In this document: positions 8,734 to 22,457 of the stretch, piece by piece | How positions within the stretch are numbered: the first letter of the stretch is position 1 | Layout: each line of letters starts with the position of its first letter | NCBI RefSeq assembly: GCF_021347895.1 | Contig: NC_067132.1 | Location: 5,583,768 to 5,647,767, forward strand | Length of the DNA stretch: 64,000 bases | Source: Acanthochromis polyacanthus | Taxonomy: Eukaryota > Chordata > Actinopteri > Pomacentridae | Direction: 5' to 3' | Translations under genes and position numbers: made by a program | The notes under the pieces: generated by a model | The model's database searches: none | What the model saw: only the letters and a program-made list of their open reading frames with translations | What the model was told of the DNA's origin: nothing

Positions 8734-11700
8734 TGCTCCTGTTCATAGGTCATAGGTACAGTTGCTGTTCATGGGTCTACAGCTCCTGTTCATGGATCTA
8801 CAGCTCCTGTTCATGGGTCTACAGCTCCTGTTCATGGGTCTACAGCTCCTGTTCATCGGTTTACAGTCCTGTTCATGGATCTACAGCTCCTGTTCATAGG
8901 TCTACAGCTCCTGTTTATGGGTCTTCAGCTCCTGTTCATAGGTCTTCAGCTCCTGTTCATGGGTCTGCAGCTCCTGTTTATGGGTCTACAGCTCCTGTTC
9001 ATGGGTCTATAGTCCTGTTCATGGGTCTACAGCTCCTGTTCATGGGTCTACAGCTCCTGTTCATGGGTCTACAGCTCCTGTTCATCGGTTTACAGTCCTG
9101 TTCATGGATCTACAGCTCCTGTTCATAGGTCTACAGCTCCTGTTTATGGGTCTTCAGCTCCTGTTCATAGGTCTTCAGCTCCTGTTCATGGGTCTGCAGC
9201 TCCTGTTCATGGGTCTACAGCTCCTGTTCATGGGTCTACAGCTCCTGTTCATAGGTCTGCAGCTCCTGTTCATGGGTCTGCAGCTCCTGTTCATGGGTCT
9301 GCAGCTCCTGTTCATAGGTCTACAGCTCCTGTTCATGGGTCTACAGCTCCTGTTCATGGGTCTGCAGCTCCTGTTCATGGATCTACAGCTCCTGTTCATG
9401 GGTCTGCAGCTCCTGTTCATGGGTCTACAGCTCCTGTTCATGGGTCTACAGCTCCTGTTCATGGGTCTACAGCTCCTGTTTATGGGTCTTCAGCTCCTGT
9501 TCATGGGTCTGCAGCTCCTGTTCATGGGTCTGCAGCTCCTGTTCATGGGTCTGCAGCTCCTGTTCATGGGTCTTCAGCGCCTGTTCATGGGTCTACAGCT
9601 CCTGTTCATGGATCTACAGCTCCTGTTCATGGGTCTACAGCTCCTGTTCATGGGTGTATAGCTCCTGTTCATGGGTCTACAGCTCCTGTTCATGGGTCTA
9701 CAGTCCTGTTCATGGGTCTACAGCTCCTGTTCATGGGTCTATAGTCCTGTTCATGGGTCTATAGTCCTGTTCATAGGTCTACAGCTCCTGTTCATAGGTC
9801 TACCGCTCCTATTCATAGGTCTACAGCTCCTGTTCATGGGTCTACAGCTCCTGTTCATGGGTCTACAGCTCCTGTTCATGGGTCTACAGTCCTGTTCATG
9901 GGTTTACAGCTCCTGTTCATGGGTCTATAGTCCTGTTCATGGATCTACAGCTCCTGTTCATGGGTCTACAGCTCCTGTTCATGGGTCTACAGCTCCTGTT
10001 CATGGGTCTACAGCTCCTGTTCATGGGTCTATAGTCCTGTTCATGGGTCTACAGTCCTGTTCATGGGTCTACAGTCCTGTTCATGGGTCTACAGCTCCTG
10101 TTCATGGGTCTATAGTCCTGTTCATGGGTCTATAGTCCTGTTCATAGGTCTACAGCTCCTGTTCATAGATCTACAGTCCTGTTCATGGATCTACAGCTCC
10201 TGTTCATAGGTCTACAGTCCTGTTCATAGGTCTACAGTCCTGTTCATGGGTCTACAGTCCTGTTCATAGGTCTACAGTCCTGTTCATGGGTCTACAGCTC
10301 CTGTTCATGGGTCTGCAGCTCCTGTTCATGGGTCTGCAGCTCCTGTTCATGGGTCTGCAGCTCCTGTTCATGGGTCTACAGCTCCTGTTTATGGGTCTTC
10401 AGCTCCTGTTCATGGGTCTGCAGCTCCTGTTCATGGGTCTGCAGCTCCTGTTCATGGGTCTTCAGCGCCTGTTCATGGGTCTACAGCTCCTGTTCATGGG
10501 TCTTCAGCGCCTGTTCATGGGTCTACAGCTCCTGTTCATGGGTCTACAGCTCCTGTTCATGGGTCTACAGTCCTGTTCATGGGTCTACAGCTCCTGTTCA
10601 TGGGTCTATAGTCCTGTTCATGGGTCTATAGTCCTGTTCATAGGTCTACAGCTCCTGTTCATAGGTCTACAGCTCCTGTTCATAGGTCTACAGCTCCTGT
10701 TCATGGGTCTACAGCTCCTGTTCATGGGTCTACAGCTCCTGTTCATGGGTCTACAGTCCTGTTCATGGGTTTACAGCTCCTGTTCATGGGTCTATAGTCC
10801 TGTTCATGGATCTACAGCTCCTGTTCATGGGTCTACAGCTCCTGTTCATGGGTCTACAGTCCTGTTCATGGGTCTACAGCTCCTGTTCATGGGTCTACAG
10901 CTCCTGTTCATGGGTCTATAGTCCTGTTCATGGGTCTACAGCTCCTGTTCATGGGTCTACAGCTCCTGTTCATGGGTCTACAGTCCTGTTCATGGGTCTA
11001 CAGTCCTGTTCATGGGTCTACAGCTCCTGTTCATGGGTCTACAGTCCTGTTCATGGGTTTACAGCTCCTGTTCATGGGTCTACAGCTCCTGTTCATGGGT
11101 CTTCAGCTCCTGTTCATGGGTTTACAGCTCCTGTTCATGGGTCTACAGTCCTGTTCATGGATCTACAGCTCCTGTTCATGGGTCTACAGCTCCTGTTCAT
11201 GGGTCTACAGTCCTGTTCATGGGTCTACAGCTCCTGTTCATGGGTCTGCAGTCCTGTTCATGGGTCTACAGCTCCTGTTCATGGGTCTACAGCTCCTGTT
11301 CATGGGTCTACAGCTCCTGTTCATGGGTCTATAGTCCTGTTCATGGGTCTACAGCTCCTGTTCATGGGTCTATAGTCCTGTTCATGGGTCTACAGCTCCT
11401 GTTCATGGGTCTACAGTCCTGTTCATGGGTCTACAGTCCTGTTCATGGGTCTACAGCTCCTGTTCATGGGTCTACAGCTCCTGTTCATGGGTCTACAGCT
11501 CCTGTTCATGGGTCTATAGTCCTGTTCATGGGTCTACAGCTCCTGTTCATGGGTCTATAGTCCTGTTCATGGGTCTACAGCTCCTGTTCATGGGTCTACA
11601 GTCCTGTTCATGGGTCTACAGTCCTGTTCATGGGTCTACAGTCCTGTTCATGGGTCTACAGCTCCTGTTCATAGGTCTGCAGCTCCTGTTCATGGGTCTG

Positions 11701-14700
11701 CAGCTCCTGTTCATGGGTCTGCAGCTCCTGTTCATAGGTCTACAGCTCCTGTTCATGGGTCTACAGCTCCTGTTCATGGGTCTGCAGCTCCTGTTCATGG
11801 ATCTACAGCTCCTGTTCATGGGTCTGCAGCTCCTGTTCATGGGTCTACAGCTCCTGTTCATGGGTCTACAGCTCCTGTTTATGGGTCTACAGCTCCTGTT
11901 TATGGGTCTTCAGCTCCTGTTCATGGGTCTGCAGCTCCTGTTCATGGGTCTGCAGCTCCTGTTCATGGGTCTGCAGCTCCTGTTCATGGGTCTTCAGCGC
12001 CTGTTCATGGGTCTACAGCTCCTGTTCATGGATCTACAGCTCCTGTTCATGGGTCTACAGCTCCTGTTCATGGGTCTATAGCTCCTGTTCATGGGTCTAC
12101 AGCTCCTGTTCATGGGTCTACAGTCCTGTTCATGGGTCTACAGCTCCTGTTCATGGGTCTATAGTCCTGTTCATGGGTCTATAGTCCTGTTCATAGGTCT
12201 ACAGCTCCTGTTCATAGGTCTACCGCTCCTATTCATAGGTCTACAGCTCCTGTTCATGGGTCTACAGCTCCTGTTCATGGGTCTACAGCTCCTGTTCATG
12301 GGTCTACAGTCCTGTTCATGGGTTTACAGCTCCTGTTCATGGGTCTATAGTCCTGTTCATGGATCTACAGCTCCTGTTCATGGGTCTACAGCTCCTGTTC
12401 ATGGGTCTACAGCTCCTGTTCATGGGTCTACAGCTCCTGTTCATGGGTCTATAGTCCTGTTCATGGGTCTACAGTCCTGTTCATGGGTCTACAGCTCCTG
12501 TTCATGGGTCTATAGTCCTGTTCATGGGTCTATAGTCCTGTTCATAGGTCTACAGCTCCTGTTCATAGGTCTACAGTCCTGTTCATGGATCTACAGCTCC
12601 TGTTCATAGGTCTACAGTCCTGTTCATAGGTCTACAGTCCTGTTCATAGGTCTACAGTCCTGTTCATAGGTCTACAGTCCTGTTCATGGGTCTACAGTCC
12701 TGTTCATAGGTCTACAGTCCTGTTCATGGGTCTACAGCTCCTGTTCATGGGTCTACAGCTCCTGTTCATGGGTCTGCAGCTCCTGTTCATGGGTCTGCAG
12801 CTCCTGTTCATGGGTCTACAGCTCCTGTTTATGGGTCTTCAGCTCCTGTTCATGGGTCTGCAGCTCCTGTTCATGGGTCTGCAGCTCCTGTTCATGGGTC
12901 TTCAGCGCCTGTTCATGGGTCTACAGCTCCTGTTCATGGGTCTTCAGCGCCTGTTCATGGGTCTACAGCTCCTGTTCATGGGTCTACAGCTCCTGTTCAT
13001 GGGTCTACAGTCCTGTTCATGGGTCTACAGCTCCTGTTCATGGGTCTATAGTCCTGTTCATGGGTCTATAGTCCTGTTCATAGGTCTACAGCTCCTGTTC
13101 ATAGGTCTACAGCTCCTGTTCATAGGTCTACAGCTCCTGTTCATGGGTCTACAGCTCCTGTTCATGGGTCTACAGCTCCTGTTCATGGGTCTACAGTCCT
13201 GTTCATGGGTTTACAGCTCCTGTTCATGGGTCTATAGTCCTGTTCATGGATCTACAGCTCCTGTTCATGGGTCTACAGCTCCTGTTCATGGGTCTACAGC
13301 TCCTGTTTATGGGTCTTCAGCTCCTGTTCATGGGTCTGCAGCTCCTGTTCATGGGTCTGCAGCTCCTGTTCATGGGTCTGCAGCTCCTGTTCATGGGTCT
13401 TCAGCGCCTGTTCATGGGTCTACAGCTCCTGTTCATGGATCTACAGCTCCTGTTCATGGGTCTACAGCTCCTGTTCATGGGTCTATCGCTCCTGTTCATG
13501 GGTCTACAGCTCCTGTTCATGGGTCTACAGTCCTGTTCATGGGTCTACAGCTCCTGTTCATGGGTCTATAGTCCTGTTCATGGGTCTATAGTCCTGTTCA
13601 TAGGTCTACAGCTCCTGTTCATAGGTCTACCGCTCCTATTCATAGGTCTACAGCTCCTGTTCATGGGTCTACAGCTCCTGTTCATGGGTCTACAGCTCCT
13701 GTTCATGGGTCTACAGTCCTGTTCATGGGTTTACAGCTCCTGTTCATGGGTCTATAGTCCTGTTCATGGATCTACAGCTCCTGTTCATGGGTCTACAGCT
13801 CCTGTTCATGGGTCTACAGCTCCTGTTCATGGGTCTACAGCTCCTGTTCATGGGTCTATAGTCCTGTTCATGGGTCTACAGTCCTGTTCATGGGTCTACA
13901 GTCCTGTTCATGGGTCTACAGCTCCTGTTCATGGGTCTATAGTCCTGTTCATGGGTCTATAGTCCTGTTCATAGGTCTACAGCTCCTGTTCATAGATCTA
14001 CAGTCCTGTTCATGGATCTACAGCTCCTGTTCATAGGTCTACAGTCCTGTTCATAGGTCTACAGTCCTGTTCATGGGTCTACAGTCCTGTTCATAGGTCT
14101 ACAGTCCTGTTCATGGGTCTACAGCTCCTGTTCATGGGTCTGCAGCTCCTGTTCATGGGTCTGCAGCTCCTGTTCATGGGTCTGCAGCTCCTGTTCATGG
14201 GTCTACAGCTCCTGTTTATGGGTCTTCAGCTCCTGTTCATGGGTCTGCAGCTCCTGTTCATGGGTCTGCAGCTCCTGTTCATGGGTCTTCAGCGCCTGTT
14301 CATGGGTCTACAGCTCCTGTTCATGGGTCTTCAGCGCCTGTTCATGGGTCTACAGCTCCTGTTCATGGGTCTACAGCTCCTGTTCATGGGTCTACAGTCC
14401 TGTTCATGGGTCTACAGCTCCTGTTCATGGGTCTATAGTCCTGTTCATGGGTCTATAGTCCTGTTCATAGGTCTACAGCTCCTGTTCATAGGTCTACAGC
14501 TCCTGTTCATAGGTCTACAGCTCCTGTTCATGGGTCTACAGCTCCTGTTCATGGGTCTACAGCTCCTGTTCATGGGTCTACAGTCCTGTTCATGGGTTTA
14601 CAGCTCCTGTTCATGGGTCTATAGTCCTGTTCATGGATCTACAGCTCCTGTTCATGGGTCTACAGCTCCTGTTCATGGGTCTACAGTCCTGTTCATGGGT

Positions 14701-17700
14701 CTACAGCTCCTGTTCATGGGTCTACAGCTCCTGTTCATGGGTCTATAGTCCTGTTCATGGGTCTACAGCTCCTGTTCATGGGTCTACAGCTCCTGTTCAT
14801 GGGTCTACAGCTCCTGTTCATGGGTCTACAGTCCTGTTCATGGGTTTACAGCTCCTGTTCATGGGTCTACAGCTCCTGTTCATGGGTCTTCAGCTCCTGT
14901 TCATGGGTTTACAGCTCCTGTTCATGGGTCTACAGTCCTGTTCATGGATCTACAGCTCCTGTTCATGGGTCTACAGCTCCTGTTCATGGGTCTACAGTCC
15001 TGTTCATGGGTCTACAGCTCCTGTTCATGGGTCTGCAGTCCTGTTCATGGGTCTACAGCTCCTGTTCATGGGTCTACAGCTCCTGTTCATGGGTCTACAT
15101 CTCCTGTTCATGGGTCTACAGCTCCTGTTCATGGGTCTATAGTCCTGTTCATGGGTCTACAGCTCCTGTTCATGGGTCTATAGTCCTGTTCATGGGTCTA
15201 CAGCTCCTGTTCATGGGTCTACAGTCCTGTTCATGGGTCTACAGTCCTGTTCATGGGTCTACAGCTCCTGTTCATGGGTCTACAGCTCCTGTTCATGGGT
15301 CTACAGCTCCTGTTCATGGGTCTATAGTCCTGTTCATGGGTCTACAGCTCCTGTTCATGGGTCTATAGTCCTGTTCATGGGTCTACAGCTCCTGTTCATG
15401 GGTCTACAGTCCTGTTCATGGGTCTACAGTCCTGTTCATGGGTCTACAGTCCTGTTCATGGGTCTACAGCTCCTGTTCATAGGTCTGCAGCTCCTGTTCA
15501 TGGGTCTGCAGCTCCTGTTCATGGGTCTGCAGCTCCTGTTCATAGGTCTACAGCTCCTGTTCATGGGTCTGCAGCTCCTGTTCATGGGTCTGCAGCTCCT
15601 GTTCATGGATCTACAGCTCCTGTTCATGGGTCTGCAGCTCCTGTTCATGGGTCTACAGCTCCTGTTCATGGGTCTACAGCTCCTGTTTATGGGTCTACAG
15701 CTCCTGTTTATGGGTCTTCAGCTCCTGTTCATGGGTCTGCAGCTCCTGTTCATGGGTCTGCAGCTCCTGTTCATGGGTCTGCAGCTCCTGTTCATGGGTC
15801 TTCAGCGCCTGTTCATGGGTCTACAGCTCCTGTTCATGGGTCTACAGCTCCTGTTCATGGGTCTATAGCTCCTGTTCATGGGTCTACAGCTCCTGTTCAT
15901 GGGTCTACAGTCCTGTTCATGGGTCTACAGCTCCTGTTCATGGGTCTATAGTCCTGTTCATGGGTCTATAGTCCTGTTCATAGGTCTACAGCTCCTGTTC
16001 ATAGGTCTACCGCTCCTATTCATAGGTCTACAGCTCCTGTTCATGGGTCTACAGCTCCTGTTCATGGGTCTACAGCTCCTGTTCATGGGTCTACAGTCCT
16101 GTTCATGGGTTTACAGCTCCTGTTCATGGGTCTATAGTCCTGTTCATGGATCTACAGCTCCTGTTCATGGGTCTACAGCTCCTGTTCATGGGTCTACAGC
16201 TCCTGTTCATGGGTCTACAGCTCCTGTTCATGGGTCTATAGTCCTGTTCATGGGTCTACAGTCCTGTTCATGGGTCTACAGTCCTGTTCATGGGTCTACA
16301 GCTCCTGTTCATGGGTCTATAGTCCTGTTCATGGGTCTATAGTCCTGTTCATAGGTCTACAGCTCCTGTTCATAGGTCTACAGTCCTGTTCATGGATCTA
16401 CAGCTCCTGTTCATAGGTCTACAGTCCTGTTCATAGGTCTACAGTCCTGTTCATGGGTCTACAGTCCTGTTCATAGGTCTACAGTCCTGTTCATGGGTCT
16501 ACAGCTCCTGTTCATGGGTCTACAGCTCCTGTTCATGGGTCTGCAGCTCCTGTTCATGGGTCTGCAGCTCCTGTTCATGGGTCTACAGCTCCTGTTTATG
16601 GGTCTTCAGCTCCTGTTCATGGGTCTGCAGCTCCTGTTCATGGGTCTGCAGCTCCTGTTCATGGGTCTTCAGCGCCTGTTCATGGGTCTACAGCTCCTGT
16701 TCATGGGTCTTCAGCGCCTGTTCATGGGTCTACAGCTCCTGTTCATGGGTCTACAGCTCCTGTTCATGGGTCTACAGTCCTGTTCATGGGTCTACAGCTC
16801 CTGTTCATGGGTCTATAGTCCTGTTCATGGGTCTATAGTCCTGTTCATAGGTCTACAGCTCCTGTTCATAGGTCTACAGCTCCTGTTCATAGGTCTACAG
16901 CTCCTGTTCATGGGTCTACAGCTCCTGTTCATGGGTCTACAGCTCCTGTTCATGGGTCTACAGTCCTGTTCATGGGTTTACAGCTCCTGTTCATGGGTCT
17001 ATAGTCCTGTTCATGGATCTACAGCTCCTGTTCATGGGTCTACAGCTCCTGTTCATGGGTCTACAGTCCTGTTCATGGGTCTACAGCTCCTGTTCATGGG
17101 TCTACAGCTCCTGTTCATGGGTCTATAGTCCTGTTCATGGGTCTACAGCTCCTGTTCATGGGTCTACAGCTCCTGTTCATGGGTCTACAGTCCTGTTCAT
17201 GGGTCTACAGTCCTGTTCATGGGTCTACAGCTCCTGTTCATGGGTCTACAGTCCTGTTCATGGGTTTACAGCTCCTGTTCATGGGTCTACAGCTCCTGTT
17301 CATGGGTCTTCAGCTCCTGTTCATGGGTTTACAGCTCCTGTTCATGGGTCTACAGTCCTGTTCATGGATCTACAGCTCCTGTTCATGGGTCTACAGCTCC
17401 TGTTCATGGGTCTACAGTCCTGTTCATGGGTCTACAGCTCCTGTTCATGGGTCTGCAGTCCTGTTCATGGGTCTACAGCTCCTGTTCATGGGTCTACAGT
17501 CCTGTTCATGGGTCTACAGCTCCTGTTCATGGGTCTGCAGTCCTGTTCATGGGTCTACAGCTCCTGTTCATGGGTCTACAGCTCCTGTTCATGGGTCTAC
17601 ATCTCCTGTTCATGGGTCTACAGCTCCTGTTCATGGGTCTATAGTCCTGTTCATGGGTCTACAGCTCCTGTTCATGGGTCTATAGTCCTGTTCATGGGTC

Positions 17701-20548
17701 TACAGCTCCTGTTCATGGGTCTACAGTCCTGTTCATGGGTCTACAGTCCTGTTCATGGGTCTACAGCTCCTGTTCATGGGTCTACAGCTCCTGTTCATGG
17801 GTCTACAGCTCCTGTTCATGGGTCTATAGTCCTGTTCATGGGTCTACAGCTCCTGTTCATGGGTCTATAGTCCTGTTCATGGGTCTACAGTCCTGTTCAT
17901 GGGTCTACAGTCCTGTTCATGGGTCTACAGTCCTGTTCATGGGTCTACAGCTCCTGTTCATAGGTCTGCAGCTCCTGTTCATGGGTCTGCAGCTCCTGTT
18001 CATGGGTCTGCAGCTCCTGTTCATAGGTCTACAGCTCCTGTTCATGGGTCTACAGCTCCTGTTCATGGGTCTGCAGCTCCTGTTCATGGATCTACAGCTC
18101 CTGTTCATGGGTCTGCAGCTCCTGTTCATGGGTCTACAGCTCCTGTTCATGGGTCTACAGCTCCTGTTTATGGGTCTACAGCTCCTGTTTATGGGTCTTC
18201 AGCTCCTGTTCATGGGTCTGCAGCTCCTGTTCATGGGTCTGCAGCTCCTGTTCATGGGTCTGCAGCTCCTGTTCATGGGTCTTCAGCGCCTGTTCATGGG
18301 TCTACAGCTCCTGTTCATGGGTCTACAGCTCCTGTTCATGGGTCTATAGCTCCTGTTCATGGGTCTACAGCTCCTGTTCATGGGTCTACAGTCCTGTTCA
18401 TGGGTCTACAGCTCCTGTTCATGGGTCTATAGTCCTGTTCATGGGTCTATAGTCCTGTTCATAGGTCTACAGCTCCTGTTCATAGGTCTACCGCTCCTAT
18501 TCATAGGTCTACAGCTCCTGTTCATGGGTCTACAGCTCCTGTTCATGGGTCTACAGCTCCTGTTCATGGGTCTACAGTCCTGTTCATGGGTTTACAGCTC
18601 CTGTTCATGGGTCTATAGTCCTGTTCATGGATCTACAGCTCCTGTTCATGGGTCTACAGCTCCTGTTCATGGGTCTACAGCTCCTGTTCATGGGTCTACA
18701 GCTCCTGTTCATGGGTCTATAGTCCTGTTCATGGGTCTACAGTCCTGTTCATGGGTCTACAGTCCTGTTCATGGGTCTACAGCTCCTGTTCATGGGTCTA
18801 TAGTCCTGTTCATGGGTCTATAGTCCTGTTCATAGGTCTACAGCTCCTGTTCATAGGTCTACAGTCCTGTTCATGGATCTACAGCTCCTGTTCATAGGTC
18901 TACAGTCCTGTTCATAGGTCTACAGTCCTGTTCATGGGTCTACAGTCCTGTTCATAGGTCTACAGTCCTGTTCATGGGTCTACAGCTCCTGTTCATGGGT
19001 CTACAGCTCCTGTTCATGGGTCTGCAGCTCCTGTTCATGGGTCTGCAGCTCCTGTTCATGGGTCTACAGCTCCTGTTTATGGGTCTTCAGCTCCTGTTCA
19101 TGGGTCTGCAGCTCCTGTTCATGGGTCTGCAGCTCCTGTTCATGGGTCTTCAGCGCCTGTTCATGGGTCTACAGCTCCTGTTCATGGGTCTTCAGCGCCT
19201 GTTCATGGGTCTACAGCTCCTGTTCATGGGTCTACAGCTCCTGTTCATGGGTCTACAGTCCTGTTCATGGGTCTACAGCTCCTGTTCATGGGTCTATAGT
19301 CCTGTTCATGGGTCTATAGTCCTGTTCATAGGTCTACAGCTCCTGTTCATAGGTCTACAGCTCCTGTTCATAGGTCTACAGCTCCTGTTCATGGGTCTAC
19401 AGCTCCTGTTCATGGGTCTACAGCTCCTGTTCATGGGTCTACAGTCCTGTTCATGGGTTTACAGCTCCTGTTCATGGGTCTATAGTCCTGTTCATGGATC
19501 TACAGCTCCTGTTCATGGGTCTACAGCTCCTGTTCATGGGTCTACAGTCCTGTTCATGGGTCTACAGCTCCTGTTCATGGGTCTACAGCTCCTGTTCATG
19601 GGTCTATAGTCCTGTTCATGGGTCTACAGCTCCTGTTCATGGGTCTACAGCTCCTGTTCATGGGTCTACAGTCCTGTTCATGGGTCTACAGTCCTGTTCA
19701 TGGGTCTACAGCTCCTGTTCATGGGTCTACAGTCCTGTTCATGGGTTTACAGCTCCTGTTCATGGGTCTACAGCTCCTGTTCATGGGTCTTCAGCTCCTG
19801 TTCATGGGTTTACAGCTCCTGTTCATGGGTCTACAGTCCTGTTCATGGATCTACAGCTCCTGTTCATGGGTCTACAGCTCCTGTTCATGGGTCTACAGTC
19901 CTGTTCATGGGTCTACAGCTCCTGTTCATGGGTCTGCAGTCCTGTTCATGGGTCTACAGCTCCTGTTCATGGGTCTACAGCTCCTGTTCATGGGTCTACA
20001 GCTCCTGTTCATGGGTCTATAGTCCTGTTCATGGGTCTACAGCTCCTGTTCATGGGTCTATAGTCCTTTTCATGGGTCTACAGCTCCTGTTCATGGGTCT
20101 ACAGTCCTGTTCATGGGTCTACAGTCCTGTTCATGGGTCTACAGCTCCTGTTCATGGGTCTACAGCTCCTGTTCATGGGTCTACATCTCCTGTTCATGGG
20201 TCTACAGCTCCTGTTCATGGGTCTATAGTCCTGTTCATGGGTCTACAGCTCCTGTTCATGGGTCTATAGTCCTGTTCATGGGTCTACAGCTCCTGTTCAT
20301 GGGTCTACAGTCCTGTTCATGGGTCTACAGTCCTGTTCATGGGTCTACAGCTCCTGTTCATGGGTCTACAGCTCCTGTTCATGGGTCTATAGTCCTGTTC
20401 ATGGGTCTACAGCTCCTGTTCATGGGTCTATAGTCCTGTTCATGGGTCTACAGCTCCTGTTCATGGGTCTACAGTCCTGTTCATGGGTCTACAGTCCTGT
20501 TCATGGGTCTACAGTCCTGTTCATGGGTCTACAGCTCCTGTTCATGGG
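8734..20548. repeat. 11.8 kb minisatellite, 21-bp unit with 20-bp variants and higher-order repeats
   Basis: The basic unit is ctcctgttcatgggtctacag (21 bp). About 560 units follow each other without foreign sequence. Variation is concentrated at a few places: catgg/catag/catgga, and tacag/tgcag/ttcag/tatag. Loss of one C (acagtcctg instead of acagctcctg) makes 20-bp units. A rare marker, taccgctcctattcatagg, starts at 9801, 12221, 13628, 16008 and 18489, showing higher-order repeats of 2420, 1407, 2380 and 2481 bp. Long open frames in several phases ([28 protein letters not shown] on the minus strand) exist because 21 is a multiple of 3. They are not considered genes. Confidence 0.97.
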
Positions 20549-22325
20549 ACTCCCTCTTAACCTGTTGAGCTATATGTAACAAATCTGTGGATTCCACACT
20601 ATAAGCCACATCACTGCCAAAATCTAATCACTTTTTTCATTTCTGATCTTTCCTGGAAATTTCATCCAAATCTGTTTGTACATTTCTGAGTAATGCTGTG
20701 CACTGACAGCAGGAAGAAAGGATTCATGTACGCCGATTTTCACATATGTCCCCCACAGTCCTTGGTGGAGTAAAATCAACAGCAGTGTCCTCAGTAACTG
20801 TTGTGTGTCTGTTTATGAATTTATTTTTACAGTTTGGGCCCATGTATTCAACTAGTGGATGGTTTCTGGTGTTCTATGCACGTCGCCAAATGAATGTCTC
20901 ACAGCTCCATGGCTAATTGGCCATGTGTACAGACAAGGGCAATTAATTATGGAATTATGAGCAAATGTAAATTTCAGCATCCGTGTCTAATTAATAACTA
21001 TGTTTGAGAAGATAATGAACATTTTAATTAGTGGACAGGTTTTTGCATTTGCAAAAAAAATACAAATGAACATGTATCTGTTCTAATGCTATAAGCCTCT
21101 TTCAGCAGAGCTGTAATGTAGCATGTTGAGCTATAATGTGATTACACACAGCTCGTCTATTTTTAGCTGTCCTATGGTAAACAGTAACGCTGCAATTAGC
21201 CCACAAGACAATTCAATCATCTGAAGCAGCTGTATAATATTTATTATTGGCTTTTATTTTTAATGAGCCAGTACTTCAAATGGACAATGCATTAATACAA
21301 TTAAGGCATTGGAAAAATAAAAGCATGAGTGGATTTTACTGAGCTGCTCTTTCTCAGATGCCATATAAACCATCCATAATGCTGACATATTGAAAACACA
21401 CGCTTGTTTCGTTTTTTGCCAAACAATATGTCCAAAGAAGTTTCGGTTTTGATTTATTGGATTTCCTACGGCCTCTACCAACTGTCACTTGTGTCAAAGT
21501 TTCATGAAATATTCAACACAGAGGTGACGCACCGCTAGAATTCATATAGTGTCATTTTTAGGATCCAGGTGGAGTGGGGATACAGTGAAGTTTGGCATCA
21601 TGGTGAAGAACACGTGAAAAAAGATAAATATTCAGGCTTTGCTATACTAGATCCTTGCTTGTGTTCTGTCTACTCTCAGATGTAAACAGAACACTGTTCT
21701 ACAGTAGTAGAATTGTAGCATTAATCACGTGGATCTTAGCTTCTCACCAGTACATGAACATGATCTAATGCACTTTTTACTCTTTAAAATGTGGTCTTTC
21801 TGTGACATGCACTAACAGCACGTTTTTTTTCTCCTCATAGGAAAGACTGCATGTAGATTTAAAAAAACAAAAACATTTGGTTTGGTCTGACATCAAAACG
21901 CCCTGGTTTACTGTTCTTAAGCTCAGTTTTGGTCACACACCTGTCCACACCACAGCCTGTAATGTGGGCCCTTTAAGGAACATCGGTAAATGTGGTCTCT
22001 ATTAAAAGGAAATATTCAACCAGTGAGTGAGCCAGAAAGTTGGTCACAGCAGTTCATCTGGGGCTCTGCTATCTCATCAAAAAGGAGAATCTGTCTGTGA
22101 TGAAAATCCAGGGGATCAACCATTCCAGAATGACTCAAACCAACAACCACAGCTCTCCTCATTCTGATGTTTAATGAGAAGATTGGCTGAAGTGTGGCAC
22201 TATGTGTTTCAGTTGTGCTTTGAAATAGTTGCCCCTCATTTTATTTTATCTAAGGTTGAAAACAACAAGACTAACTACCTTTTTGGTATATATTTGCCAC
22301 TATTATATGAGTTGCAATGTGTTTT
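20549..22325. other. Non-genic stretch
   Basis: AT-rich single-copy-looking DNA between the minisatellite and the I-group LINE. No domain, splice-bounded exon or repeat end is recognised. Short open frames have no recognisable similarity. Confidence 0.5.
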
Positions 22326-22457
22326 AAGGTAAGATGCAGAGGAACAGCTGAGCAGCAGAGAGAGTTTTGGTGGAAACGGAGGGCTGGAGTTTTTTTTTTG
22401 GCTGGTAGGAGCGAATTGGTTGGCGGGTCGCATAAACTGTACTTTGACTGTATCATC

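Noticed and set aside
8734..20548. Many long ORFs ([28 protein letters not shown] repeats)
   Set aside because: A 21-bp repeat without stops keeps frames open on both strands. 20-bp units shift frames at random and tatag units add stops. There is no non-repeat protein sequence at either end.
8734..20548. CRISPR array
   Set aside because: Units are contiguous near-identical 20-21 bp repeats without unique spacers, in vertebrate-type DNA.
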